Source of the DNA: Vandiemenella viatica
Taxonomy: Eukaryota > Arthropoda > Insecta > Orthoptera > Morabidae
Length of the DNA: 64,000 nucleotides
Assembly: GCA_031002005.1 (NCBI GenBank)
Contig: CM061920.1
Span: 113,760,095-113,824,094, forward strand
Direction of reading: 5' to 3'
The position numbers and the translations under genes were made by a program. This document shows, piece after piece, positions 12,061 through 24,271 of this stretch. The notes under the pieces are model-generated. The model was not told the DNA's origin and ran no database searches. It was given only the letters and a program-made list of their open reading frames with translations. Each line of letters begins with the position of its first letter. The stretch's first letter is position 1.

Positions 12061-12317
12061 TTTGTGTATCACAGGATGTACAGAAATAGCAATTGAAATC
12101 AATTATGTTCATATTGGTATGAAATGTTTGCCTCATGATATTTAAAAAAAAAAAAAAAAAACAATTCTTTTTGCTCATTCAGACACAAAAGACATTGCAG
12201 TGCAACATTTGGAATGATGTTTTGACTGTATTTTCTTCATTCTTCATACTTCACATCTTCATCTGATTTTTACAATTTAGGGACACTGTATACCTCTGTT
12301 TCCCAATCTTACATCTC

Positions 12318-12827
12318 TCATTGTGGAATAGTATGACTTGTGTTGTTTGAATGATGAGGGCATGGTGAAATATATATAGATGACCCTTTCTTCTTACCGA
12401 TATCCTTCATAGTCATCATACCTTGTGCAAGGGATCTTCTAAAAAAATTTACAGACTTTTTTTCAAATATCTGACCATTTATGTTATAGGCATTGCCAAA
12501 TACAACATCTAGAATGCCCAAAAACAATCTTTACCATGATTTCGGTAATCTTCTGTCAGCATTGCACAAAGTCATCAGCTGATCAGCAGTATCAACCCCA
12601 CACACGAAGGTATTGTAGTCCTTGACGACTCCTGAGCATGAAATTGTCGACTTCAATCCATCTTTTTCTTTGCATATAACTAGTGGTGTAACAACAGGGT
12701 GGCAGGATGGGCAAAATGCTACGGGACCTACTGCCGGAGGTGGCCCCCGATGACCGGCCAGAGAGGCCCTCTGGTCCATGATCCACCAGGTCACCAATCC
12801 AACCCGAGAGAGGGCCCATCTGTTCAA
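12318..12827 (-). pseudogene. piggyBac transposase C-terminal remnant
   Basis: The block VVKDYNTFVCGVDTADQLMT (about 12565-12640) is the hallmark of piggyBac transposases. After a frameshift near 12530, FLGILDVVFGNAYNINGQIF and AQGMMTMKDIGKKKGSS continue it (12380-12527). A Cys-rich tail may follow in decayed form to about 12190. The N-terminal catalytic region is not recognisable upstream, so the copy is non-autonomous. Confidence 0.8.
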
Positions 12828-13186
12828 GTTGCCATTGACCCCAACCAGTGTTGTGGAGTTTCACCGCTACCATGAAAATTTGATACTAAATGTATGATCT
12901 TTTTATCCTTCCATTTCCAGTAGCAAATACCTAGGTTTGTAAATTCATTGTCACAATCTCCTCTTTTTAGTTTTCCGACAGCAGATTGTTAGAAAGTCCC
13001 CTGCAGTTGGTTCTGATTCTCCCACGAACAAAAGTTGTTTCAGTTTTTTAATAATGAAACTGGTGAAAAATAATGATAATACTAGATAACATCACCATTG
13101 CTCCATTTTTTCAGTCAATTCTAAGACCACTCTTTGACCTAATGAGTAATCTGAGAACATTCCAGTCATTTCTTCATTTTTGCCTT

Positions 13187-13246
13187 GATAAATTATAAAC
13201 TTCTAAGAGAAGAGCTGATAAATTATAAACTTCTAAGAGAAGAGCT
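13187..13246. repeat. Perfect 30-bp tandem duplication
   Basis: Two identical units, 13187-13216 and 13217-13246 (gataaattataaacttctaa plus agagaagagct-type end), lie inside the piggyBac element. It is a recent local duplication. Confidence 0.9.
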
Positions 13247-13755
13247 TCAATCAGAGCGTATTTCATAAAAATATTCATTTAAAAATATCTAAAACAATGA
13301 TAAAACCAATTGTATACTTGCTAAATATATTGACCAATAATCTGTATAAAACTACCCAGAACTCCCTGACGGTACTTATAAGTCCACGTTGGTTTTTCTA
13401 GATTATTTAGTAAAGAAACTAGTAAAACATATTTTTTAGGTAAAAAATATATGGTTAAATGTTCAAACTAAAAAAGTAATAACAGAAATTGACACTTACC
13501 AAGTAAATTATCATCAAAAAATGCATTGTAATGTACCACTTGCTACTTTGGTCAGTATGCTGTCAAGCCCCAACTTAGAAAATTAATTTCTCGGCAATTT
13601 CATGCAGAATTTAAAAATAAATGTTGTCATTGTCTGACTTAATCATACAACAATACATCAACAGGCTTAACAATGCAGTGGACACTGTTATTGTTGAATT
13701 ATATCGTGGTAAATACAGTGGTACTTATAAGTACCGTCAGGGAGGAGAGGGTTAA

Positions 13756-14070
13756 ACTGATTGTCATTTTATCTTAATTTCTCTGCTTTTTGATGTTGCA
13801 TAAAAATGAACACACCTTATTCTACTTATAGGACCATGGGCTACACATTGTTTGAAACTCCATCTAAACTGTACCAACAGTTTGTGCAGTAATAATGTTT
13901 ACTGAAAAATTGATACAATTTTCCTATCAGTTTTATATTAATTTCTCAGTGTCTTGACATCACATCAGAACGAAATATACCATGGTTTACTTCTTGGCCT
14001 CAGGTTGTACAGTATTTGAAACCCTATCAGAAGCTGATCAATAGTTTATGCATGAATCATATTCAGTGAA
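13756..14070. other. No gene recognised
   Basis: AT-rich filler between the piggyBac right TTAA and the foldback element. Confidence 0.4.
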
Positions 14071-14796
14071 AAATAATTGTTCAAAAAAACATAATAACCG
14101 CCTTCAAAAAAAGCACTAAAAATTTTAAAATAACTTTATACCTTGCTTAGTAAAAAGTAAATCTAAATGGACAATATTTTACATTACTGTCATTAAATTT
14201 TTTACATTAATTAGATAGTTTTGGAGTCGGTGCCAGCTGTCACATCGCGAAGATCGAATTACTGAACTTCTTTTGGTGTTAGAGGCGAAACGGGGAGTAT
14301 GATCAAAAATTCACAATGTTTTGTAGCATGTCGTGAGGCAGATAGTGTTATTGTGCGACACAGCTTAGGGAAACAAATTAACAGTATTTTAATCTGTGGC
14401 TCGGCCTTATTGGTCATCCACGCATATTTCTGGTGCTATAATGTCAGTTGGTAGGTTGCATCATGTAGTAAACGATTTACAGTTAGTAGAATATCGGCGT
14501 ATCATCTGTATATTTCAGTTTTGTTGAAACATGTTTCTAGCATTATTTGTAGGTAAGCAGTAACATCATTTTTTATGTATTAATGTTATTCTTTATAGTT
14601 TTTATATTTTTGTTTTTCTTGCTTTCGCTGACACCGACTCCAAAAATAACTAATTAATGTAAAAATTTCAATGACAGTAATGTAAAATATTGTCCATTTA
14701 GATTTACTATTTCCTAAGCAAGGTATAAAGCTATTTTAAAATTTTTAGTGCTTTTTTTTTGGAGGCGGTTATTATGTTTTTTTTAAACAATTATTT
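14071..14796. mobile_element. Foldback/MITE-like element with ~163-bp inverted arms
   Basis: Arms 14071-14232 and 14632-14796 are inverted copies; one starts aaataattgttcaaaaaaac and both end at a ttttggagtcggtg block. They are about 90% alike by eye and surround a 399-base centre. No transposase frame is present. Symmetric long arms with a short unique core suggest a non-autonomous DNA transposon. No clear target duplication was identified. Confidence 0.7.
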
Positions 14797-15299
14797 AATT
14801 TTTTAATTTTTAGTGGTATTATACTTTGTTTTGTATTTTAAATATGTCGCAACAGTTCCCATTTAGCGAACTTCCTGGTAACTCAGAGATTAAAGCTCTT
14901 GCTTTCAAAGAAGAATTCTGTCTTTATATACCAAAACAACTTCCAGAATGTGGTGAATTGGGTGTTGTGTTAAGGAATGTCAGTTTATATTTTGGTTAAG
15001 GCTATGTTTCGATCTTATCATAACATCTGTTAAAGCTACTGGTCGATAACCGAAACATGTAACATCTGGTCATTAATACATACCACATATAGAAATATGT
15101 CTCTGGAATATATCTGTTTGCTCCGGCATCACACAGAAAATATAGATTTTTAATTGGTTTTCACAACGCGAAAGCTTGGGATCGAAGTTGAAATCTGAAG
15201 TACATGTTGAGACATTATGACACATTTATTTTATAAATATTATGCCATCACTTAAAAATAGCTTAATTGATTTTGACGGGATTTAAAACTGTGGATTTT
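14797..15299. other. Unassigned sequence with one short ORF
   Basis: A 51-codon frame at 14844-14999 (plus) begins MSQQFPFSELPGNSEIKALA and ends NVSLYFG before a stop. Its composition is protein-like (few A/T homopolymers) but I do not recognise it. It could be a transposon exon. The rest shows nothing. Confidence 0.3.
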
Positions 15300-18200
15300 T
15301 GTAAAAAAAAAAAAAATGTAAATTAAAAGGGGTGAGGGTAAAGGGGAAGAGGGATTGGCCTTTTGTATACAAAATGTAGACTGCCTTTTCTGATTGATTT
15401 AAAGTATACGTGTGTAAATTTCTATTGATATCAGATAAAACTGTAGGTATGTATAAAAAACAATTAATGGGTGTGGAGACGAAGAGTAGTTTTGTTTTTG
15501 TAAAGCTAGTGTGGGCAGTATTTTTCTCTTTGTTTTAAAGTATACATGTGCAAATTTGCATCGAAACCAGATAAAAACTGTACCTTTGTGAAAAGAACAT
15601 TTTCAAAAATTAAATGGGGTAAGGAAGTGAGTAGTTGGGTTTTGTAAACAGAATGTAGACACTATGTTTCTCTTTGTTTTTCAGAATTCATGTGCAGTGT
15701 TCCATGGAAATCTGATAAAACTGCGGGTATCTATAAAGAACATTGGAAATTAGGAGGGTTGGGGGTAGAAGAGAAGAGGGGTTGGGCTTCTGCAACCTAA
15801 TTTAAACACAATTGTTCTGTATGTTTTAAAGTATACGTGTGCAAATTTCCTTCAGAATTAGATAGAAACTGTAGATTAAAGGATGGAAACGAAGGAGCGC
15901 AGTTTGGACTTGCGAAACCAAATGTAGACAGTATTTTTCTGTTTGTTTTGCAGTATACAAGTGCATTCTTTCAAAATCAGAAAGAACGGTAGCTTTGTAA
16001 AAAGAACATTGACAGTAATTAAAGTGGTAGAAAGGGGGATAGGGTTTGCGTTTTGTGAAAGTTATGTGGGCAGTATTTTTCTTTTTGTTTTAAAGTATAC
16101 TCATGCGAAGTTCCACCAAATTGAATTAAAATGTGGGTTTTGTACAAATATTAAGGGAAGGGGAGCTAGGGTAGTTTTTTTTTTATTTTTTGGTCAGAAA
16201 TCTTATCCACAAAAAAATTACATACATATGTGCCAAATTTCATAAAGTTCGGTCAAATGGTGTCAACTTTAGTTTTCTAAAAAGAAATTGACAAAAATCA
16301 AGGGAGTGGAAACAGGGAGAGGGGTTCAGGTTTTGCAAACCAAGATTTGGCATTAATTTTCTCTTTGTTTTATAGTAAAAATTTGCTAAGTTATGACCAA
16401 ACCGGATAAAAACTGTGGTCGTGTATAAAAAACTAAGCGGTTTAATGGAGAGAGAGGGTGGTTTTTAGATCTCTTGGTCAGACACCTTTGTAACATAGCA
16501 TACGTCAGAGCTGTGCAAGAGTATCTGTGGCCGGCGTAGTAAGTCAGTGTGGTGCTATCTGTGGGGGTGAATGGTTGACCGCTGTTGAGTTTAATGGCCG
16601 GCGCGGCAACATTTCGGTCGGGTTTATTGAAATTGTGAAAAGACTAGAAGATTTGGCGGAGTGTAACGTAGAAACTGGTAATGTGTTGTATTGACTATTT
16701 TGCATGGAGTACGGCAATCTCAAGTGACTGTGGATATGTTATGAGTACTGTGGACAGTGTAGAAGTTTGTGCAATTTAATTCCTCTTGTCCCACGAATCT
16801 GTAATTTTCGGAGAGGAGTCTGATTCCTTATTTAAATATTTATTTGGTGGTGGTATTTTCCGTTGGTGTGAAAGTATAAGCTTACGGACTCAATAAAGTT
16901 TGGTGTATGTCCATTCTAAAGTGTGTGAGCTTATCATTTAGTAACCCGACAGATGTTAATACCTAAGCCTGGCGACCGCGGCATAAAGAACCTTATGTTT
17001 AATCAATGTATATGTGTGTGACGAATAAGTGACTTTTCTAAATAAATAAATTAATTAAAAAAAACAATAATCAAGACAGATAGTTTAGCCTTGCAATTCA
17101 GACATTAAAACCTTGCACCTTCTTCGTGAAAATATATATATAAGCACCAACTTTCATGGTAATTAGTCAAACTATCGCGACTGTGGCTTTTTATAAAGAA
17201 CATTGACAAATTTAATGGGGTTGAAGGAGGGAAAGGGGTTGAGCATTGCAGGATATTTCTCTTTGCTTTAAAGTATACATGGGCAAAGTTCAATAAAAAT
17301 CAGATAAGAAATGTAGATTTCTATAAAATTAAGGGGTGTAAAGGGAGACATGGGGTGATTTTTTTTTTTTCGGTCAGAAACCTTCTCCATGAAATATTAC
17401 ATGTACATGCCAACTTTAATGGAGACCAGTTAAATGGTGTCGACTGTAGCTTTGTATAAAGAACACTGATACAAATTTAGGGGGTGGATAGGGGGAGAGG
17501 GCTTCAGCTTTTTCAAACCAAAATTTGACAGTATTTTTCTCTTTTATTTTTGACTATACATGTCCAAAGTTTCATTGAAATCAGATAAAAAATGTGGGTT
17601 TGTATAAAAATTAAGGGGGGGAGAGGGGAGGTTTTTTATTTATTTATTTTTTGGTCAGATTCTCCATGAAAAATTACATGCATATGCCAACTTTGATCAT
17701 AATCGGTCAAACGGTGTCGAGTGTAGCTTTTTATGAAGTACATTGACAATAATTAAAGGGGTGGAAGGAGGGGACATTTCCAGATCACATGTTGACAGGA
17801 TTTTTGTTTTAAAGTATACATGGGCAAAGTTCAATAAAAATCAGATAAGAAATGTAGGTTTCTATACAAGGGGTGTAAAGGGGTGGTTTTTTATTTTTAT
17901 TTTTTTGGTCAGAAACCTTCTCCATTAAGAACTACATGTAATTGCCAACTTTAATGGAGATCAGTTAAATGGTGTCGACTGTAGCTTTGAATAAAGAAAA
18001 TTGGCAAAGATTAAAGGGGTGTATAGGGGGAGAGGGGTTCAGTTTTTTTAAACCAAAAGTTGACAGTATTTTTCTCTTTATTTTTGGCTATATATGTCCA
18101 AAGTTTCATCGAGATCGAATAAAAATTGTGAATTTGTATAAAAATTAAGGTGTGGAAGGGGGTAGAAGGGGTGGTTTCTCAATGAAATTCATATGGGACA

Positions 18201-18345
18201 AGGTTGGAGGTATACCCTATCCACTAAAAAAAAATTAATTTAAATCGGTTCAAAATTGGCGAAGATATCGCTGAACATACAATTTAAAAAAAAAAAAAAA
18301 ATGAATTGAGAACCTCCTCCTTTTTTTGAAGTCGGTTAAAAAATA
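15300..18345. repeat. Degenerate tandem array, ~138-bp unit with ~280/540-bp higher order
   Basis: The block aaagtatacatgtgcaaa, then a cagataaaaactgtgg-like motif and a G-rich ggggtggaaggggg stretch, recurs near 15398, 15536, 15680, 15827, 15950, 16091 and 16370. It recurs again near 17268, 17550, 17810 and 18085. Early spacing is about 138 bases. Later spacing is about 270-280, and 17200-17660 repeats as 17740-18180. The array ends with gagaacctcctccttttttt and gaagtcggttaaaa, a terminal sequence seen on many arthropod dispersed repeats. One unit occurs alone at 42860-42950, tying the array to that repeat family. Confidence 0.8.
16489..16990 (+). mobile_element. LTR-like insertion with primer-site-like sequence
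   Basis: A less AT-rich block interrupts the tandem array. It begins tgtaacatagc, carries caataaag near 16891 as a possible polyadenylation signal, and is followed at 16970 by tggcgaccg. That resembles the start of the tRNA-Arg-type primer site of some insect LTR retrotransposons. This suggests a 5' LTR plus primer-site remnant. No second LTR or gag/pol is present. Confidence 0.4.
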
Positions 18346-20042
18346 GATAGTAATTTGTTAGCACTTTTAGCTTAAATTTTTCAACTTTCCAATTTCCCCA
18401 TGATTATATTATACTGCACCCCTGGGACCAAGGACTGCATATTATTCAAAACACCATCAAATATTCGACAAGTAATTAATTTACGGAAAAGGGGAAGATG
18501 GGTGTTTAGGGAAATTGCCTCCAGAGGGTGTGCTGACAAAGTAGGACATTAAATTATTTTTGTTTTTCAAATAGCATCAGCCCATGAGACCTATGTGTGG
18601 GAAGTCATGGATTTACCATTTTGGCATTATTATTGTTTTCGAGTAGAATTATTATCCTAGAGAAGGAAGAATTTCTTTCACCTACTTTCTTATTACTGGT
18701 GTACCCCAATGCCTTTTGTTTTATCTATCTTCCTTTTCTTTGTCCTTGCATTTATCCCACTATTGTACATGTTTCAACATAATGTGCAATGAAAAATTAA
18801 GAAATTAACTAATAAAATGTTCCTATAGTTACGTGAAAATAAGGGCATTTTAATATGACAAAATATTCTGCATAAATATTATCCTAATCCACAGAGCATA
18901 ATAGAAATTTTTTTACCTCCAGAAACCATATTTGAAGTTGTTGGTCACATTGACTATAATTCAATTAATGGAACTATGCAAGTGCATTTTTTAAACATTA
19001 TTTCTTTGCTCCATCCCCTGATGTCATAGAGTGAAAAGATAATCTGAAATTTTTAAATTAGAGCATAATGTTTCAAACTGTGAAAATTCCATCCAAATCA
19101 GTAGAACTGGTTGAGAAAGATGGAACTGTGGTTGGTTTTTGGTTGTGTGTTTCAGTGTGGTGGACAGTTTTTTGCTTGAGTTATTGGTTTGTGTACCAAT
19201 TCCGGAGGATAATTATGAGATATCAAGGCTTGTGTTGGAATAAATGGTATTTGTAGTCAGAGAAGATGCATCTGCCTCGGATGGCAAGGCTGTAGGGGAG
19301 AGATTTTTATGTATGATATGGGTGGCAGCCATCTGATTGGAGATACTATTGTAAGTGTGTGATTATGCATGTATAGCACCTTCTCCCACCCACATTATTT
19401 GTGATTTGCAGAGTATAGATGTAGAAGTAGATTAAGGAATGTGTATGTAAGAGTGGACCACTTGAAGTTTAGGCATTAGTTACTGTTTAGAGAGTTTAGG
19501 AAGTCAAGGAGGTGGTTTTCACTATTGGCCTAGATTAAAAATTTAATCTATATATCTAAAACACACAGCTAATGTTGTACTAAGAAACTGGAAAAGAAAT
19601 CTACTAGCTATTCTTTGGATATTAGTAACAGTACAAATTTCTTTACTCGTGATAAACATACTTGTGATACATCAACATATGATAGATATGGCGTTTGATG
19701 TAAGTGATAACAATCTGAAAGATAAATGTATGAGGAAAGGATTGGAAGTCTTATAATGCACTAGTAAAATGCCTGGACCCAAGGAGCATACATCTGTTGT
19801 GACTTCCTATTGTTATCTAGAACCACTTAAGATCTCAGCAATTAATATATGTTCTCATATTTTTATTAAAAAACATCAATATTTATTCCAGTCTCACATT
19901 ACTTCTAAGAACAAAACATGAAATTAAGATTCATTTTTTTAAATAAAGAATCTGATTTCCAGAATTTAAATAGCGGAAGAGCTAATGATCATGGGTTACT
20001 TGGGGTAGATTTCTGGGGTAATAAAATATAAAAAAAATCAGT
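18346..20042. other. AT-rich sequence without recognised genes
   Basis: Short frames at 18597-18782 and 19068-19256 have no recognised similarity. A block near 18490-18525 (gatgggtgtttagggaaatt) matches the 3' UTR of CR1-type copy C at 22525, so an old LINE 3' end may lie here. Confidence 0.4.
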
Positions 20043-20844
20043 GTGTTGACTGCTTACCGCAGTGGAAGAATGGCAGATGAAGATGAGGCTCTTGCGGGGA
20101 AATTAAATTCATACTTAGATTTCAGAGGTGAGAATAGAATGGTCATTATTGGTGGGGATTTAAATTTACCAGGTGTAAATTGGGTAGGAAATAAAATTAA
20201 CAACACATGGGAACAGAGATTTGCGAATATTCTAATAAGGGAAGGAGGATTTACACAAGTGGTAGAGCAGAACACTAGGGGACAAAATATTTTGGATATA
20301 TTCCTAACAAAGCCTGATGATAACCTTGTAGGGTGTAAAGCAGTTCTGATGGATATTAGAGGATTCAGTGAACCAGCAGCCAAAATTGAAGGGGGGAAAC
20401 AGGTACAATTATAAAAAGGTACAGATTTCGAATTTGAAAAGATATTTCAGAGAACGTTTCAGCAAATGGAAGGAAGGCACAAGTACAGTAAAGTCAAGAT
20501 GGGAAGAGTTCAAGGAGATAATAAGAAAGGGGGAAGAAAAATTTATTCCAAAACAGAAAATAAAAAGATGTAGAGAACCTGTGTACTATAACAGGGAGGT
20601 GAGGTGGTTAAAGAGGTTGGTAAGAAGAGAACATAACAGAGTTAAGAGACAGCAGGGTAGTCAGGAATATTTAAAAGAATTAAACAAGGACCTAAAAATA
20701 GCTAAGAAGGTGGCTCAAGATGGATTTATGAAGAGTATTGTCAGTCCAGGGGGACCATTGACTGATTCATCTAGAAATTTCTATAACTATGTTAGAAAAC
20801 TGAGAGGAAAGGAGGGTGTTGAGACACTTTTAGATAAGGATTGA
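20043..20844 (+). pseudogene. CR1-type endonuclease C-terminus and linker
   Basis: Frame 20043-20414 contains MVIIGGDLNLPGVNW (the GDFN endonuclease motif near residue 35) and NILDIFLTKP. A frameshift near 20370 leads to 20368-20844 with VYYNREVRWLKRLVRREHN and FYNYVRKLRGKEGVE, the linker before RT. The upstream half with the catalytic Glu is absent. Confidence 0.8.
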
Positions 20845-20862
20845 CAAGAAGTTACGGAGGAT

Positions 20863-22496
20863 TTGAAAAACGCAAAGATTTTAAGTAACTGGTTTAGTGA
20901 GAGCATTAGGGACAAGGAATCAGAAACAGGTGGTTCTGAATTGGATAACGAGCTTAACAAAACAATTAGAAATGAGCAGACCATAAAATTTGAAATTCTT
21001 TCTGAGGATATCATGAAGGAACTAAGAAAGTTGAAAAAAAACATATTGGGGCTGGTGTAGATAATATTACTACAGATGTCTTAAAAATAGCAGGATGTGA
21101 CATTGTATCTTATCTTGAAATATTATTTAAATTGAGTCTTGATACTTGCTGCTTACCAGAGGATTGGAAAAGTGCGATAGTAGTGTCGGTACATAAAGGA
21201 GGGGTGAGAAATTGAGTCGAAAATTATAGGCCAATTAGCTTGATGTCAGTGGTAGGTAAATTCATGGAGAGATTGATATGCAACCACATCAGAAATATAT
21301 GTGAGGAGCGTAAGTTGTTTTCAAGTAGGCAACATAGTTTTAGGCAAGGATATTCATGTTAATCTAAGTTGGTGGGATATATGCAAGATATTTTGGATGA
21401 AATGGACAAGGGAGGTCAAATTGATAGTTTAACACTAAATCTTTCAAAGGCTTTTGACAGAGTGAACCATAAAATGGTAGTAAATAAGGTAAAAACTATT
21501 GGAGGAAATGAGAAAGTGATTTGCTGGCTAGAAGAGTTTTTAAAAGATAGAAAACAAAAAGTTAGGGTAGGAAATGCAGTATCAAAAGAAGCGGAAGTAA
21601 AAATGGGAGTGCCACAGGGTAGTATATTGGGACCATTGCCATTCATTATTCTAATGAATAATTGTGTTGACTGTTCACCATCAGAAATTAGATTGTTTGC
21701 AGATGACATAATGCTATATAAAAGGATCAAAACGGTTGAGGATTGTAAACAGTTGCAGGGTGATCTGGACAGGATAACTAGTTGGGTTGGTAAACATGGG
21801 ATGAAGATAAATGCAAAGAGGAGTCAGCTTATTAGATACACAAATAAAAAACTAAAGGTTTATTGTGATTATAAGGTGGGGAAAGAATTGCTTATTGAAG
21901 ATTTGAAATGTAAATATCTTGGCATTACATTTCATAACACACTTAACTGCGCAGATCTCATTGAACAGGTAGTAGGAAAAGGTTTCAAAATTCTGCATTT
22001 GTTGGAGAGGGGATGTACGAGAGATGTAAAGGAATTGGGTTACAAAACTTTGGTCAGACCATTGCTTGAATATGGTAGTGTAGTGTGGGACCCAAGTTTT
22101 GAGTATCAAATATAGGAGTTGGAGAAGGTGCAAAGAAGGGCTGCTAGATTTGTTTCTGGAAATTATCGCAGAATGCAATCAGTAACAGATATGATAAAAG
22201 AGCTAGAATGGGACTCACTGGAAGACAGAAGGAGAGTGAAGAGGGTCATAGGAGTGTACAAGGCGTATATTGGTGATGAGGCATGGAAAGATATTGGTGT
22301 CAGAATTGAAAGTAATGCGTGGAAGGGAAAAGATTACCATGACCAGAAGCTGGCACTCGATTTCAGGCACAAGTGTGTAGGAAGATTCTCTTTTTTAGGT
22401 AAGGGTGTCAGGGATTGGAATAAGTTACCAAGAGAAATGATGAATAATTTCCCAAAAATGTTGAAAGAATATAAAAAGAAAATTTGTAAAGGGTAA
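20863..22496 (+). pseudogene. CR1-type reverse transcriptase, several frame breaks
   Basis: Frames in order are 20863-21060, 21060-21368 (broken), 21369-22115 and 22119-22496. The largest (248 residues) holds LSKAFDRVNHK, GVPQGSILGP and LFADDIMLY, so both catalytic acid sites are intact locally. A single TAG after YQI (about 22113) separates the final 125 residues, which include RRAARFVSGNYRR and a conserved LPREMMNNFPKM terminus. It would copy LINE RNA into the genome if the frames were whole. Confidence 0.85.
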
Positions 22497-22545
22497 AAGT
22501 AGGTGGATGCAGAAAAGGAGGAAGATGGGTTTTAGGGAAATTGCG

Positions 22546-24271
22546 CTCCATTGCAATTTAATTTAATTCTGTATATAACACCAGAATGGCATTTTTCTAC
22601 TACATTTATTGTATTCTTTTAACAATAGATATCCCCTAGCCCAACTAACAGAATCAATCTCAGCAAATAATTGCAAATGTATCAGACTGAAAGAGAGAGA
22701 TCTAGTATATTCTGAACAGTTCATTTATGCCATGATACAAACTGACACAAAACATCATCATGTAAGAAAAACACTAATATCACATTATTGCCATTATAAG
22801 CAAAATTATTATTATGATATGAGCACATTTTTGCATTCTATAAGGCATGATACTCTTGCATACACTAATATTTATTTCCATAAGATAATGCCATATTTAT
22901 TAGAATCCAGTCACAGTTTCATGACATGGAATCAAAATACATTAATAATAGTTAGATAAAAACCTCAGTTTTTGCTTGGCTTCTCAGATCATGAAAGCTC
23001 TCTAGGTAACTCAATTTTTCACAAGGTGATTCAGAAGAAGCCTTTATGTGAGCATTAAGGTTTCTCAAAACAAGACGAACATTGCTTCTGCAAAACCATT
23101 CTACATCTGGAACAGAAATTAATAACAGCTGTATGTGTACTAATCATCATCAAAAATGCAGTTTATTTCATAAACAATATTTTTCTAGTGTTATACACAA
23201 CATACATCTAGGTCTTGTTTAAAAAATCACCATGAAATAAACAGTAACAGAAAATGGGAATTCATACTAAAATTTACTGCTGCTATATCTATGTATAATA
23301 AAATAGCATTAATTAAATTAGCTCATTTTTCCCATCTGGATGTTACGAGTTTCTGCACATAATGTTTTTCACTATCATTGTCTTGTTTGGTTTCCTATCC
23401 TGTGATAGTCTCTTCAGTTTCAAATGTCCACAACCACAACATAGTTATCTTAAAAAAATGGAGGTTAATCCAGTGTATTGACTATATAAAATGTTGACTA
23501 TATGAAATGTCATATTCTGAAAGATGAAGTAGGAAGATTGTTAAATGTTGCATCAAATTGATGCACTTCCCTGTTGCAAGCCTCAAGAATGTTTTATGAA
23601 ATAAATTATCTTCTATCCCATTTTAGTCTTTTCTTCAATGGAAAGAACTCTTTTTCTGCTACAAATATTATGAACAAAAAAAACAAACACATGAGTTTCA
23701 AACTGTTTGCTATATCAATGTTTAGGTAATAGCACAACTATTAGGTTGGTCCTGTTGGTTAACTAACTCGCAAGAAGCTGTTCTGCAGCTGTATGGTTTT
23801 AGTAATCAGAACTAATCATTTTCCACTTACAGTAGCTGCCAACATCATATTCTTCAATAATAAAGCAAGGTCCATTTTAAATTAAGATCCCAATACAACT
23901 ATATTTTTTACTTCATATTTAGCATTTCTGTACTTTCTCCTTTGATGTAGGTGTTTGAATATTCTTGCAATGCTCCAACATTCCTAGCTTCTTTTTTACC
24001 TTCTGATCTATGCTTTACCTCCATTTATTTCCACCAGTTTTTCCTTAGTCTGCAATATTCTTTTTCATGTGAAGTTTTCAAAAAAGTTTTTGTCACTACG
24101 AGTTATTGAGTTCATTTTCTTCCATTAAACTATTGCATTTTGTAACTAACAGATAATAGTCAGAGTCAGCATACACTCTTCGTACAGTCAAGTCCAGCAT
24201 ATTGTCTCTCCATACTTATTTAAAAAAGGAAGATTTAGTTCTGTAGGTATTGTATCTCTTGCATCTATATA
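22546..24271. other. No gene recognised; one 116-codon orphan frame
   Basis: Frame 22609-22959 (plus) is open for 116 codons, is rich in Tyr, His and Asn, and matches nothing I know. In such AT-rich DNA it may be chance. The remainder shows no repeats or terminal structures that I can recognise. Confidence 0.35.

Larger units (their letters stand above)
11898..13751 (-). mobile_element. piggyBac-type transposon flanked by TTAA
   Basis: TTAA sits at 11894-11897 and 13752-13755. The ends read ccctttcctaccggc on the left and, inverted, ccctctcctccctgacgg on the right, the CCCT-type termini of piggyBac elements. The minus strand encodes a C-terminal transposase remnant. At 1854 bp it is shorter than a full element because most of the transposase is missing. 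The palindrome ggtacttataagtacc recurs near both ends. Confidence 0.85.
20043..22545 (+). mobile_element. CR1/Jockey-type LINE copy C, the best preserved of three
   Basis: The plus-strand copy runs from the endonuclease C-terminal part through RT to a short 3' UTR (gatgggttttagggaaattg near 22526). Copies A (7260-9822) and B (9823-10980) match it in parts. The LINE clade is judged from LSKAFDRVNHK, GVPQGSILGP, FADDIMLY and the LEYGSVVWDP/ARFVSGNY tail. Scattered stops and frameshifts make it inactive. Confidence 0.85.

Noticed and set aside
15300..18345. CRISPR-like regular repeats
   Set aside because: Units are long, diverged and adjacent, with no constant short repeat plus unique spacer; it is a eukaryotic tandem array.
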